Assembly: GCF_004283755.1 (NCBI RefSeq)
Contig: NZ_SHMH01000011.1
Location: 1 to 64,000, forward strand
From: Pseudoxanthomonas winnipegensis
GTDB lineage: Bacteria > Pseudomonadota > Gammaproteobacteria > Xanthomonadales > Xanthomonadaceae
Direction of reading: 5' to 3'
Length of the DNA stretch: 64,000 bases
Within the stretch, counting starts at the first letter, position 1. Each line of letters begins with the position of its first letter. The position numbers were made by a program, and so were the translations under genes. Below the pieces are notes generated by a model. The model was not told the DNA's origin and made no database searches. It saw nothing but the letters and a program-made list of their open reading frames with translations. This document shows positions 8,289 through 17,853 of this stretch, piece after piece.

Positions 8289-9326
8289 CTACGCCAGCGA
8301 CCACTCAACCCCCTCCCCCGCCCGCATCGGCACCACCACCGAATCCGCCAGCGCATAGGTGTCGGGCACGGTCCGGGCCTTGCGCTCCAGCATGATCCGC
8401 TCCTGGTTGCGCGGCAGTCGGTAGAAATCCGGGCCGTGGAAGCTGGCGAAGGCTTCCAGCTGGTCAAGCTTGCCGGCCTGGTCGAAGGCTTCGGCGTACA
8501 GCTCGATGGCGGCGTGGGCGGTGTAGAGGCCGGCGCAGCCGCAGGCGGTTTCCTTGGCGCCGCGGGGGTGCGGGGCGCTGTCGGTGCCGAGGAAGAAGTG
8601 CGCATCGCCGCTGGTGGCAGCCTGCAGCAGGGCCTGGCGGTGGGTCTCGCGCTTGAGGATGGGGGCGCAGTAGTTGTGCGGGCGGATGCCGCCTTCGAAC
8701 AGGGCGTTGCGGTTGAGCAGCAGGTGGTGGGCGGTGATGGTGGCGCCGACGTTGGCCGGGGCGTCGGTGACGAAGTCCACCGCGTCCTTGGTGGTGATGT
8801 GCTCGAGCACCATGCGCAGGCCGGGGAAGCGAGCCTGCAGCGGCAGCAGGTGGCGCTCGATGAACACGCGTTCGCGGTCGAAGATGTCCACGGCCGGGTC
8901 GGTCACCTCGCCATGCAGCAGCAGCGGCAGCTCGTGCTTCTCCATCGCCTCCAGCACCGCGTTCACGCGCGCCAGGTCGCGCACGCCGGACTGCGAGTTG
9001 GTGGTCGCGCCGGCCGGGTAGTACTTGACCGCGAACACGTGCTCGCTGGCCTTGGCCCGGGCGATCTCCTCCGGCGCGGTGTCCTCGGTCAGGTACAGGG
9101 TCATCAGCGGCTGGAAGCCGGACCCGGCCGGCAGGCAGGCCAGGATGCGCGCGCGGTAGTCCTCGGCCTGGGCCACGGTGGCCACTGGCGGCTTGAGGTT
9201 GGGCATGACGATGGCGCGCGCGAAGCGCTGCGCGGTATGTCCCACCACCGAGGCCAGGGCCTGCCCGTCGCGCAGGTGCAGGTGCCAGTCGTCGGGGCGG
9301 GTCAGTTCAAGGCGCGTGGCGGTCAT
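8289..9326 (-). CDS. pyrC: Dihydroorotase, class II
   Basis: A 345-residue zinc amidohydrolase that interconverts carbamoyl-aspartate and dihydroorotate, the third step of pyrimidine synthesis, in the cytoplasm. Metal ligands are visible: HLHLRDG near residue 16, the carboxylated lysine in [12 protein letters not shown] near 100, HGE and EHITTKDAV histidines, and GTDSAPH near 250. ATG at 9324-9326 ([17 protein letters not shown]) matches the family start; the frame is open further upstream without support. It is a single gene between the mobile region and the H-NS-like gene. Confidence 0.95.
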   Translation of the reverse strand: MTATRLELTRPDDWHLHLRDGQALASVVGHTAQRFARAIVMPNLKPPVATVAQAEDYRARILACLPAGSGFQPLMTLYLTEDTAPEEIARAKASEHVFAVKYYPAGATTNSQSGVRDLARVNAVLEAMEKHELPLLLHGEVTDPAVDIFDRERVFIERHLLPLQARFPGLRMVLEHITTKDAVDFVTDAPANVGATITAHHLLLNRNALFEGGIRPHNYCAPILKRETHRQALLQAATSGDAHFFLGTDSAPHPRGAKETACGCAGLYTAHAAIELYAEAFDQAGKLDQLEAFASFHGPDFYRLPRNQERIMLERKARTVPDTYALADSVVVPMRAGEGVEWSLA

Positions 9327-9426
9327 GGCGCGTTCGTCTTCAAGGTCGCATTGCGGGGCGCGGCATGGTAGCGCACGCCCTCGGCACTGCCCTGCTCCGG
9401 CCCTGCCCTCGCCGCCGCTCAAAACG

Positions 9427-9453
9427 CGACGCCCGCGGCGGGCGCGGGCGTCG
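9427..9453 (-). terminator. Hairpin terminator of the H-NS-like gene
   Basis: The arms CGACGCCCGCG and CGCGGGCGTCG pair perfectly over 11 bases around a 5-base loop. On the minus strand the hairpin is followed by CGTTTTGA, a short T run, and it lies 33 bases past the H-NS-like stop codon and before pyrC. Confidence 0.65.
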
Positions 9454-9486
9454 GGTTGCAGCGATGGCAGCGTCCGCCTGGGCGGT

Positions 9487-9900
9487 TCAGCCCGGATAGG
9501 CCGGGAACTTGTCCTTGGGGTGGCGCGCCTTCCACTCGTTGTAGGCGGCGGTGCCTTCCCAGGCGGCGAAGGCCTTGGGCGTGCGGCCGCGGCCGGTCCA
9601 GGTCTCGCCGGTGTGCGGCAGCCAGTACTTGGGCGCCACGGTGGTGCCGCGGGTGCTGGAGCCGGCGGACTTCTTGGCGCGCGGCTCGCTGGCGCCGGTC
9701 AGGGCGGCGATCTCCGCCTTCTGCTTGGCGTTGAAGTGGCTGCCGTAGGTCTGCAGCAGCTTGATCACGTTGGAAAACGCGTCCGTGGCCTCCTGCTGGC
9801 GCAGCTCGACTTCCTGCGCCTCGAGCTTGCGCAGTTCTTCGGCCAGCTTGGCCTTGGCTTGGGCGATGGCGTCCAGGTTCAGCGTGTTCTTTTCGGTCAT
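9487..9900 (-). CDS. H-NS family nucleoid-associated protein
   Basis: A 137-residue DNA-binding protein. The N-terminal half (residues 5-45) is a charged coiled coil expected to drive oligomerisation ([20 protein letters not shown]). The C-terminal half has the H-NS DNA-binding loop as [15 protein letters not shown], close to the classical GxTWxGRGRxPxW signature. Such proteins bind AT-rich DNA and silence acquired genes. It stands alone with its own terminator and diverges from the ClC gene. ATG at 9898-9900 gives the family's usual start MTEKN. Confidence 0.85.
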   Translation of the reverse strand: MTEKNTLNLDAIAQAKAKLAEELRKLEAQEVELRQQEATDAFSNVIKLLQTYGSHFNAKQKAEIAALTGASEPRAKKSAGSSTRGTTVAPKYWLPHTGETWTGRGRTPKAFAAWEGTAAYNEWKARHPKDKFPAYPG

Positions 9901-10008
9901 GGGTTCGTGTCGAAAGGGATCAAAGGCAGGGCTTGCCGGCTGCGCATTATGCCTGTCCGCGCGTGCAAGCCTTGGGCTGTCGCGCCGTCGCATGCGACAC
10001 TGGGTCAC

Positions 10009-11382
10009 ATGTTCGAGCCATTCAAAGCGGGCGGCGCGCTGGCGCCGCTGTGGTCGCGGGAGCGCTGGATGCGGCGCGTGGCCTTGTGGGGCGGTGCCGT
10101 CGCGGTGGCGGTGGTGGCCCTGATCTTCGCCCGGGCGGCCGATGCGGCCTTCGGGCTGTTCTCGCGGGTCATCCACCACTCGGTGTGGTGGGCGCTGCTG
10201 CTGACGCCGACGGTGTTCGCCGCGCTGGCCTGGCTCACCAACGGGGCGCTCAAGCCGACCCGCGGCTCGGGCATCCCGCAGGTGATCGCCGCGCTGCAGC
10301 TGCCCGATCGCGAGTTCCGCAGGCGCAATCTGTCGCTGGGGGTCTCGGCCGGCAAGCTGGCGCTGACCGTGCTGGCGCTGTTCGGCGGGGCCTCGGTCGG
10401 CCGCGAGGGGCCGACGGTGCACGTGGGCGCCAGCCTGATGTATGTGATCGGGCGAGCGCTGGGCTTCAAGGATCCGCGCGATGCCACGCACTTCCTGCTG
10501 GCCGGCGGCGCGGCCGGCATCGCGGCGGCGTTCAACACGCCGCTGGCCGGCGTGGTGTTCGCGATCGAGGAGCTGTCGGGCCGCTTCGAGCACACCTTCT
10601 CCGGCACGCTGCTGACAGCGGTGATCGTCGGCGGCGTGGTCTCGCTGGGGCTGCTGGGCGCCTACACCTATTTCGGCACGGTGCAGGCCGCCCTGCCGCT
10701 GGGGCTGGGCTGGCTGGCGGTGCTGCTGTGCGGGGCCGTGGCCGGGCTGCTGGGCGGGGTCTTCAGCCGCATGATCCTGGCGGCGATGGACGGCCGGCCG
10801 CGCTGGCTGGGCCGGATGCGCGCGGCCAATCCGGTGCTGTTCGCCGGCGGCTGCGGCCTGGTGCTGGCGCTGCTTGGCATCGTCTTCGGCGCCGGCGCGT
10901 TCGGCACCGGCTACGAGCAGGCGCGCAGCCTGGTGCAGGACCATGCGGTGGTCGGGCACGAGTTCGGGCTGATGAAGTTCGCCGCCAACCTGGTGTCCTA
11001 CGTGGCGGGCATCCCCGGCGGGCTGTTCTCGCCGGCGCTGGCCGTGGGCGCGGGGATTGGCCACAACCTGGCGTTGCTGCTGCCGGGCGTGGACCCATCC
11101 TCGATGGTGCTGCTGGGCATGTGCGCCTACCTGACCGGCGTGACCCAGGCGCCGCTGACCTCGTCGATCATCTGCCTGGAGCTGACCGACAACAGCGACA
11201 TGATGCTGCCGATCCTGGCCACCGCCCTGCTCGCCCGCGGCGCCTCGGCGCTGGTGTGCCGCAAGCCGGTCTACAAGGCGCTGGCCGATCGCCTGCTGGC
11301 GCTGATGCCCGAGCCGGTGCCGCCGGCGAAGGACGGGCGCGACGACGACGATGCAGACGGGCCGCGGCCGGCGCATACCTGA
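10009..11382 (+). CDS. ClC family chloride transporter
   Basis: A 457-residue multi-pass inner-membrane protein. The three ion-pathway signatures are present: GSGIPQV near residue 86, GREGPTVHVGA with the gating glutamate at about 133, and GGLFSPALAVGAG near 338. Bacterial ClC proteins are mostly 2 Cl-/1 H+ exchangers used in acid resistance or anion homeostasis. The retained gating Glu fits an exchanger. No CBS domains follow; the C-terminus is short and acidic. The start ATG at 10009 is in the divergent region shared with the H-NS-like gene. Confidence 0.9.
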   Translation: MFEPFKAGGALAPLWSRERWMRRVALWGGAVAVAVVALIFARAADAAFGLFSRVIHHSVWWALLLTPTVFAALAWLTNGALKPTRGSGIPQVIAALQLPDREFRRRNLSLGVSAGKLALTVLALFGGASVGREGPTVHVGASLMYVIGRALGFKDPRDATHFLLAGGAAGIAAAFNTPLAGVVFAIEELSGRFEHTFSGTLLTAVIVGGVVSLGLLGAYTYFGTVQAALPLGLGWLAVLLCGAVAGLLGGVFSRMILAAMDGRPRWLGRMRAANPVLFAGGCGLVLALLGIVFGAGAFGTGYEQARSLVQDHAVVGHEFGLMKFAANLVSYVAGIPGGLFSPALAVGAGIGHNLALLLPGVDPSSMVLLGMCAYLTGVTQAPLTSSIICLELTDNSDMMLPILATALLARGASALVCRKPVYKALADRLLALMPEPVPPAKDGRDDDDADGPRPAHT

Positions 11383-11557
11383 GCGATCGTCGTTACCTCA
11401 CGCGGCTGCCTGCACTCGCGCTGAGGCCTCGGGCGACGACGCCTTCCGGCGCGTTGCGCAGCGGGTCTTTTCTCCAGGAGATCTACACGTGGCCTGTCAG
11501 GCGGGCCGCGACGAGACGCCGCTGCATTGCAGCAGTACCGCGGGCCACCTATCATTG

Positions 11558-11580
11558 TTGAGAACAATTCGCGTTCTCAA
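11558..11580. promoter_or_regulatory. Palindromic operator upstream of the siderophore receptor
   Basis: TTGAGAAC and GTTCTCAA form a perfect 8-base inverted repeat separated by AATTCGC, 11 bases before the receptor's ATG. Its position and AT-rich arms suit a Fur-like iron-responsive operator, but the match to a Fur box is imperfect; another repressor is possible. Confidence 0.5.
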
Positions 11581-11591
11581 GAATCCCCTCG

Positions 11592-13706
11592 ATGCTTTTG
11601 CCCCGCTCCGCTTCCCTGTGCGCGTGCCTGTTGAGCTGCGCGCCGTTCGCCCTGCATGCCCAGCCCGGCGACGAGACCACCGCGGTCGACGCCGCGCCCC
11701 AAGCCAGGGAACTGGATACCGTGCGCGTCACCGGCACGGCGACGAGCGGCTTCCGTAGCCGCGGGCCTGCTCAGGTCGGCAAGTCCGGATTGGCGCCCGG
11801 CGCGTCACCGCAATCGGTCAGCGTGGTCACGCGCGACCTGCTCGATGCGCAGCAGGCGCAGAGCCTGGCCGATGCCTTGCACAACGTCCCTGGCGTGGTC
11901 AGCAACACCTTCGGCCGACGCGGCTGGGACGACCTGATCATCCGCGGTCAGGTCGCCTCCGATTCGCTGTTCGTCGATGGCTTGCGCACCGCCGCGTCCA
12001 GTCGCGTGGCCGAGCAGTTGTTCGGCTACGAACAGGTCGAGGTGCTCAAGGGTCCGGCCTCGCTGATGTACGGGCTGGTGCTGCCGGGTGGACTGGTGAA
12101 CATGGTCAGCAAGCGTCCGCAGGCCGAGCGTTTCGACCATATCGACACCACGATCGGCAGCCACGGCTTGGTGCAGGGCACGTTCGATCTCAACACGCCG
12201 CTGTCGGCCGACGGCAGGGCCGCGCTGCGCCTCAACGGCCTGGCCATGAACAGCGACGACGCCACCGACCACGTCTGGTTCCGGGCACGCCACATCGCGC
12301 CGGCGCTGTCGCTGGATCTGGGCCCGGACACCGATCTGACCCTGCTGGCCAGCTATCAGACCCGCGACTACCTGCGCCAGCAGGGCCTGCCGCTGGTGGG
12401 GTCGATCCTGCCCAGCCGCAATGGGCCGATCCCGCGCGACACCTTCACCGGCGAGCCGGGACAGGACCCCTACCGCGCGCGCCAGTCGCGCATCGGCTAC
12501 GCCTTCAGCCACCGCTTCGGCAACGGATGGACGCTCAACCAGAATCTGCGCGTGCAGGACTTCGAGGTCACCGGCCAGTTGGTCAGCAATACGGCGATGA
12601 ACGCCGACCAGCGCACCCTGCGCCGCGGCGCGCAGGACCAGGCCTACGATGGCCATACCCTGTCGGTGGATACGCATGCGTGGAAGCAGGTCGCCACCGG
12701 CGCATTGCGCCACGACCTGACCTTCGGCGTGGATTACCTGGATACGCGCGAGGACGTGCTGTCCTATACCTGCACTGTCGCCGCGCTGAACGTGTACGCG
12801 CCGGTCTACGGCAGCCCCATCCGCTGCCCTGCCACGCCCCGCACCAACACCCGCACGCGGGTCGAGATGCTGGGCCTTTATGCGCGCGATCAGCTGCACC
12901 TGGGCGAGCGCTGGCTGGTCAGTGCGGGCCTGCGCCGGGATTTCACCACCACCCGGACCACCAACCGCGCCAATGGCCGCGTCGAACGCGATCCGGCCGA
13001 CGCCACCACCGGCGCGCTGGCGGTGATGTACGACCTCACGCCCGCCGTGCGGCCCTACCTGAGCTACGCCACCTCGTTCTATCCCAACACCGGCACCGAC
13101 GTGGACGGACGCGGGTTCGAGCCCGAGGAAGGCCGGCAATGGGAAGCGGGCCTGAAGATCGACCTGGCGCAGGGCCGTGCGACGCTGACCACGGCGCTAT
13201 TCGACCTGCGTCGGCAGCACGTGCTGCAGGGCGATCCGCTCAACGACGGTTTCAGCATCGCCATCGGCGAGCAGCGCACGCGGGGCGCCGAACTCGGCAT
13301 CGCCGCGGATCTGGGCCATGGCCTGAGCCTCAACGCGGGCTATGCCTACACCGACGCGGTGATCACCGACGACGGCGGCCAGGCGGTGCCGACGGTCGGC
13401 AACCGCCTCAACAACGTGCCCCGGCACAGCGCCACGGCGTTCGCGCGCTACCAGCTGCCCGGCGCATGGTCGCGCTGGTCGGTCAACGGCGGCATGCGCG
13501 GGGAAAGCGACCGCTTCGCCTACAGCTACACGTTGCCCGGCTACGTGGTCGCCGATGCGGGCGTGGCCTATGACGCGCCGCACTGGCACGCCGCCTTCAG
13601 CCTGAAGAACATCTTCGACACCCATTACTACAGCGGCGGCCTGGCCGCGGCAGTGGCGATGGGCGACGACCGCACCGCGATGTTCAATCTCGGCCTGCGC
13701 TTCTAA
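11592..13706 (+). CDS. TonB-dependent siderophore receptor
   Basis: A 704-residue outer-membrane ferric-siderophore receptor. An N-terminal signal peptide (about residues 1-24, ending FALHA) is followed by a TonB box region (LDTVRVTGT), the plug domain (SPQSVSVVTRDLL, about 70-190, with GGLVNMVSKRP) and a 22-strand barrel ending in the aromatic FNLGLRF. The plug motif pattern is that of the FhuA/FpvA siderophore subfamily. It is followed 36 bases later by a PepSY/flavodoxin reductase, which suggests a two-gene iron acquisition operon. A palindrome sits immediately upstream. Confidence 0.92.
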   Translation: MLLPRSASLCACLLSCAPFALHAQPGDETTAVDAAPQARELDTVRVTGTATSGFRSRGPAQVGKSGLAPGASPQSVSVVTRDLLDAQQAQSLADALHNVPGVVSNTFGRRGWDDLIIRGQVASDSLFVDGLRTAASSRVAEQLFGYEQVEVLKGPASLMYGLVLPGGLVNMVSKRPQAERFDHIDTTIGSHGLVQGTFDLNTPLSADGRAALRLNGLAMNSDDATDHVWFRARHIAPALSLDLGPDTDLTLLASYQTRDYLRQQGLPLVGSILPSRNGPIPRDTFTGEPGQDPYRARQSRIGYAFSHRFGNGWTLNQNLRVQDFEVTGQLVSNTAMNADQRTLRRGAQDQAYDGHTLSVDTHAWKQVATGALRHDLTFGVDYLDTREDVLSYTCTVAALNVYAPVYGSPIRCPATPRTNTRTRVEMLGLYARDQLHLGERWLVSAGLRRDFTTTRTTNRANGRVERDPADATTGALAVMYDLTPAVRPYLSYATSFYPNTGTDVDGRGFEPEEGRQWEAGLKIDLAQGRATLTTALFDLRRQHVLQGDPLNDGFSIAIGEQRTRGAELGIAADLGHGLSLNAGYAYTDAVITDDGGQAVPTVGNRLNNVPRHSATAFARYQLPGAWSRWSVNGGMRGESDRFAYSYTLPGYVVADAGVAYDAPHWHAAFSLKNIFDTHYYSGGLAAAVAMGDDRTAMFNLGLRF

Positions 13707-13742
13707 CTCCCCTTTCGGCGATCGGCGCGCAGGAATCCCCAC

Positions 13743-16247
13743 GTGCTCAAGAAGCTCCTGTTCCAGACCCATTGGTTCCTGGGCATCACCGCCGGCACGG
13801 TGCTGGCCCTGATGGGGCTCACCGGCGCCAGCCTGTCCTTCCAGGACGAGCTGCTGCGCGCGATGAACCCGCCGCTGGCCCAGGTCGCGCGCCATCGTGC
13901 CGCCGGCGAACAGGCGCTGCCCCTGACCACGCTGGTCGAGCGCCTGTCGCAGGTCCGGCGCGGGCCGATCCAGCGCCTGCGCGTGGACACCACCGGCACG
14001 CATCCGTCCGAGGTGCGCTTCGATGGGCGTGGCGGCACGTCGCTGTACTTCGACCCCTACACCGGGCAGGTGATCGACGCGCCGCGCGGCGCGCGCTTCT
14101 TCGACTTCGCCGAGGACCTGCATCGGCGGCTGGCGGCCGGCGAGACCGGCAAGGCGATCACCGGCGCCTGCGTGCTCATGCTGCTGTTCTTCTGCCTGTC
14201 CGGCCTGTACCTGCGCTGGCCCCGGCAGTGGCGCAGCCCGCGTACCTGGCTGGCCGTGGAGTGGAAACGCAGCGGCCGCAGCTTCCTGTGGAGCCTGCAT
14301 TCGGTGATCGGCACCTGGGTGCTGGTGGTGTACTTGCTGATTGCGTTGACCGGGCTGTGGTGGTCCTACGACTGGTACCGCGATGGGGTCAGCAGGCTGC
14401 TGGGCGGTGCCGAACGCGAGGACGCGCGCGGCGGGGCCGGCTTCGGCCGGCTCGACTTGGCCCGGGTGCAGGCCAGCCTCGACGCGGCGGTCCCCGCCCT
14501 GCGCGCGGGTGGCTACCTCGACCTGCGCTTCGCGCCCAAGGGCGATCGCCCGCTGACCGCACGGGTCAGGCTGGAAGGCGCCGCGCACGACCGCGCCTAC
14601 GACACCTACCAGCTCGACCCGGCCACCGGCGCGGTGCTGGAGCGCAGCCCCTACGCCGCGCTGCCGGCGGGCCGCAAGGTGCTGACCAGCGTGTTCGCGC
14701 TGCATTCGGGCAGCTTCTTCGGCTTGCCGGGGCGGATCATCGTGATGGTCTCGGCCCTGTGCATGAGCCTGTTCTTCGTCACCGGCTGGATGCTGTACCT
14801 GGATCGGCGCCGCAGGAAACGCGCCGCGCGCGCATCGCGCCTGCCCTTGCTGCAGGCCGATGGCGAGCCGTGGCTGGTGTCCTTCGCCAGCCAGAGCGGC
14901 TTCGCCGAACAACTCGCCTGGCGCGCCGCCGGCCAGCTGCAGGCGGCCGGCCTGCCGGTGCAGGTCGAACCGATCGCGCGCCTGGACGCCGCGCGCCTGG
15001 CCCGGACCCGGCGTGCGCTGTTCGTGATCAGCACCTTCGGCGACGGCGAAGCGCCGGATACCGCGCGTCCGTTCGAGCGGCGCATGCTCGAACGGGTCCA
15101 CGCCCTGCCCGAGCTGGGCTATGCCGTGCTGGCGTTGGGCGATCGCCAGTACGCGCGCTTCTGCGGCTTCTCGCGCCGGGTCGAACACTGGCTGCATGCG
15201 CAAGGCGCGCGGGCGCTGTTCCCCAGCGTGGAGGTGGACCGCAACGACAGCCAGGCGCTGGAGCACTGGCAGCGACAGCTGGCCGAGCTCACCGGCGTGG
15301 CCGCCGATGAGCCCGTGGTGGAAGACGTGCCGTTCCAGGCCTGGCGCCTGCTGGGCCGCACGCGGCTCAATCCCGGCAGCGCCGCGGCGGCGATGTGGCA
15401 CGTGCGCCTGCAGCCCCCGGCCGACGCGTCCTGGCAGGCCGGCGACATCCTGGAGATCGCGCCGCGGCACGGCGCCGACCATGTCACGGCCGTGCTGGCG
15501 CATGTCGGGCTGGACGCCGCCACGCCGGTGACGGTCGATGGCCGGACGCAGGCGCTGGCGAGCGCCGCCGCCGCGCGCGACCTGCCGCAGCTGGACCTGC
15601 CGATGGCCCCGGTGCACGACGCGCAGGCGTGGATCGACGGCCTGCCGCCGCTGCCGCATCGCGAGTACTCGCTGGCGTCGATCCCTTCCGACGGCGCCGC
15701 CGAGCTGGTCGTGCGCCTGGCCACGCGGCCCGATGGCCGCCATGGGTCGGGCTCGGGCTGGCTGTGCGTGCACGCGCCGGAAGGCGCCGCGGTGCAGGCG
15801 CGCGTGCGCCGCAACCCCGGCTTCCATCGCGTCGACGGGCCCATGCTGCTGATCGGCAACGGCACCGGCATCGCCGGCCTGCGCAGCCTGCTGCACGAGG
15901 CCGCGGCGGCCGGCTCGCACGGCCACTGGCTGGTGTTCGGCGAACGCACCCGCGCCCACGACCATGTCTTCGAACAGGCGTTGGACGCCTGGCAGCGCGG
16001 CGGCCACCTGGCGCGCGTGGATCTGGCGTTCTCGCGCGATCAGGCCGAACGTCGCTACGTGCAGCACCTGCTGGCCGCGCAGGCGGAGGAAGTGCGGGCC
16101 TGGGTCGCGCGCGGGGCCACGCTGTATGTGTGCGGCGCGCTGCACGGCATGGCCGCCGGCGTGGACGAGGCCCTGCGCAGCATCCTGGGCGAGGACGGCC
16201 TGGACCAGCTGCTGGCCGCCGGCCGCTATCGCCGCGACGTGTACTGA
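13743..16247 (+). CDS. PepSY transmembrane protein fused to a CysJ-like flavodoxin reductase
   Basis: An 834-residue inner-membrane electron-transfer protein. Residues 1-375 are a PepSY-associated module with four membrane segments (start FQTHWFLGITAGTVLALMGLTGA; later segments near 145, 185 and 330). Residues 385-530 are a flavodoxin-like FMN domain (FASQSGFAEQLAWRAAG). Residues 550-834 are an FAD/NAD(P) ferredoxin-reductase module (REYSLASIPS, GNGTGIAGLRSLL, YVCGALHGMAAGVDEAL) ending RRDVY as in CysJ. It probably passes NADPH electrons across the membrane to release iron from the siderophore taken in by the adjacent receptor. GTG at 13743 follows AGGAA. Confidence 0.85.
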   Translation: MLKKLLFQTHWFLGITAGTVLALMGLTGASLSFQDELLRAMNPPLAQVARHRAAGEQALPLTTLVERLSQVRRGPIQRLRVDTTGTHPSEVRFDGRGGTSLYFDPYTGQVIDAPRGARFFDFAEDLHRRLAAGETGKAITGACVLMLLFFCLSGLYLRWPRQWRSPRTWLAVEWKRSGRSFLWSLHSVIGTWVLVVYLLIALTGLWWSYDWYRDGVSRLLGGAEREDARGGAGFGRLDLARVQASLDAAVPALRAGGYLDLRFAPKGDRPLTARVRLEGAAHDRAYDTYQLDPATGAVLERSPYAALPAGRKVLTSVFALHSGSFFGLPGRIIVMVSALCMSLFFVTGWMLYLDRRRRKRAARASRLPLLQADGEPWLVSFASQSGFAEQLAWRAAGQLQAAGLPVQVEPIARLDAARLARTRRALFVISTFGDGEAPDTARPFERRMLERVHALPELGYAVLALGDRQYARFCGFSRRVEHWLHAQGARALFPSVEVDRNDSQALEHWQRQLAELTGVAADEPVVEDVPFQAWRLLGRTRLNPGSAAAAMWHVRLQPPADASWQAGDILEIAPRHGADHVTAVLAHVGLDAATPVTVDGRTQALASAAAARDLPQLDLPMAPVHDAQAWIDGLPPLPHREYSLASIPSDGAAELVVRLATRPDGRHGSGSGWLCVHAPEGAAVQARVRRNPGFHRVDGPMLLIGNGTGIAGLRSLLHEAAAAGSHGHWLVFGERTRAHDHVFEQALDAWQRGGHLARVDLAFSRDQAERRYVQHLLAAQAEEVRAWVARGATLYVCGALHGMAAGVDEALRSILGEDGLDQLLAAGRYRRDVY

Positions 16248-16679
16248 GTTCGACACCGGCTGTCCGCGACCCGCTGAGTCAGGACACCGGCTGCCGGCAA
16301 TGGTGCTGGGCCTTGCGACCCGCAGCGGCAGCAAGTCGCTGCAAGCGGTCGCGTGGGAGGGCTCCGTTTCGCAAGTGCAGGTGCGCTGTGCATCCGACTG
16401 CAGGTCCGCGCTGACGTAATCGTCATTCCGATACCCGGATCAGCCTGTGCGTTCCGGCGCGCGACGTCGGGGGCCTTCCTGCACCCGTGCGGGGTTCCCT
16501 AGCGCGCCGCGCCTTGCCGCCGAAGCGTGCGTCCGCCAGGCAAGGACTCGAGACCAAGACGGACCGAAATGCGCATCGCCTTGCCGGCAGGTCATGGCGA
16601 AGGCCGGGCCTTCTAGTAGGATGGCCCAAGCGCATCGGGCAGGGAGCCCGCGCGCCTCTCCCACCTCGCCCTGCCGCGC
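16248..16679. other. Intergenic stretch before the RND pump genes
   Basis: About 430 bases without a supportable gene. The 11-base word GACACCGGCTG occurs twice (16252-16262 and 16283-16293). The region probably contains the promoter of the pump operon, but no clear -35/-10 pair or repressor gene is present. Confidence 0.5.
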
Positions 16680-17846
16680 ATGACCTCCCCGATCCTTGTG
16701 ACCGTTCCGTCCCCTCGTCCGTTCGATTGGGCGGCACCGCTGTTCGCCATCGTGCTGGCCCTGTCCGCCTGCAGCGCCCCACCGGCGCCCGCGTCGAAGT
16801 CCGCCCCCGTGGTCTCGGTGCTGACGCTGCAGCCCGAGACGCTGGCGCTGGAGACCGAACTGGCCGGCCGCACGGTGGCCTCGGAAGAATCCGAGGTGCG
16901 CCCGCAGGTGGAGGGCGTGCTGCTCAAGCGGCTGTTCACCGAAGGCGAGACGGTCAAGGCCGGGCAGCCGCTGTTCCAGATCGAACCCACGCTCTACCAG
17001 GCCGCCAGCAACGAGGCCCGCGCCAACCTGGCCACGGCCGAGGCGGCGCTGGCCAGCGCCAGGCTGCAGGCCCAGCGCTACCAGGTGCTGGGCAAGAGCC
17101 AGCTGATCGCCCAGCAGGAGGTGGACGATGCGGATGCCGCCTACAAGCAGGCCGCGGCCAACGCCGAAGCCAGCCGCGCGGCGCTGGACACCGCGCGCAC
17201 CCGGCTGCGCTTCGCCACGGTCACCGCGCCCATCACCGGGCGCGTGGGCCGCGCCCTGTTCACGCCCGGCGCGCTGGTGACCTCCGGCCAGGCCGATCCG
17301 CTGGCGCGCATCCAGAAGCTGGACCCGATGAACGTGGACATCAACCAGTCCAGCACCGACTACCTGGCGCTGCGCCGCGCGGTCGCAGCCGGCGGCGTGC
17401 AGCCGGCGGCCACGCCGGTGCGGCTGAAGCTGGCCGACGGCAGCGACTACGCCGTGCCGGGCACGCTGGAGTTCGCCGACATCGACGTGGACCAGGCCAC
17501 CGGCAGCATCACCTTGCGCGCGCGCTTTCCCAACCCGGACGGCACGCTGCTGCCGGGCATGTATGTGCGGGCGCTGGTCGGCCAGGGCGTGCGCCAGCAG
17601 GCGCTGCTGGTGCCGCAGGCGGCGGTGGATCGCACCCCGCGCGGCGAGGCCCAGGCCTGGGTGGTCGGCGCGGACGGCGTGGTGCATCAGCGCCAATTCA
17701 CCACCGTGCGCGCGGTCGGCAACCGCTGGCTGGTGGCCGAGGGCCTCAAGCCTGGGGAGCGCATCGTCACCGGCGGCCGCCAGAATCTGCGCGATGGCCT
17801 CAAGGTGAGCGTCAAGCAGGCCGCCGCCAGCGCCGGACAGGGCTGA
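16680..17846 (+). CDS. RND efflux periplasmic adaptor (AcrA/MexA type)
   Basis: A 388-residue lipoprotein adaptor that links an inner-membrane RND pump to an outer-membrane channel. A lipobox is seen in the leader (LALSACSA, Cys about 32). The barrel-sandwich/lipoyl half-motifs are at about 75 (EVRPQVEGVLLKRLFTEGE) and 185 (ATVTAPITGRVGRA), separated by an Ala-rich coiled-coil hairpin (about 100-170), then beta-barrel and membrane-proximal domains (LVPQAAVDRTPRG). It is 7 bases before the pump gene, so they form an operon. No regulator or outer-membrane channel gene is next to it. Confidence 0.92.
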   Translation: MTSPILVTVPSPRPFDWAAPLFAIVLALSACSAPPAPASKSAPVVSVLTLQPETLALETELAGRTVASEESEVRPQVEGVLLKRLFTEGETVKAGQPLFQIEPTLYQAASNEARANLATAEAALASARLQAQRYQVLGKSQLIAQQEVDDADAAYKQAAANAEASRAALDTARTRLRFATVTAPITGRVGRALFTPGALVTSGQADPLARIQKLDPMNVDINQSSTDYLALRRAVAAGGVQPAATPVRLKLADGSDYAVPGTLEFADIDVDQATGSITLRARFPNPDGTLLPGMYVRALVGQGVRQQALLVPQAAVDRTPRGEAQAWVVGADGVVHQRQFTTVRAVGNRWLVAEGLKPGERIVTGGRQNLRDGLKVSVKQAAASAGQG

Positions 17847-17853
17847 GCGCCCG

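Noticed and set aside
13197..16334. A 1045-codon minus-strand frame opposite the TonB receptor and reductase genes
   Set aside because: It is the low-complexity mirror of strongly conserved plus-strand genes, an effect of high third-position GC.
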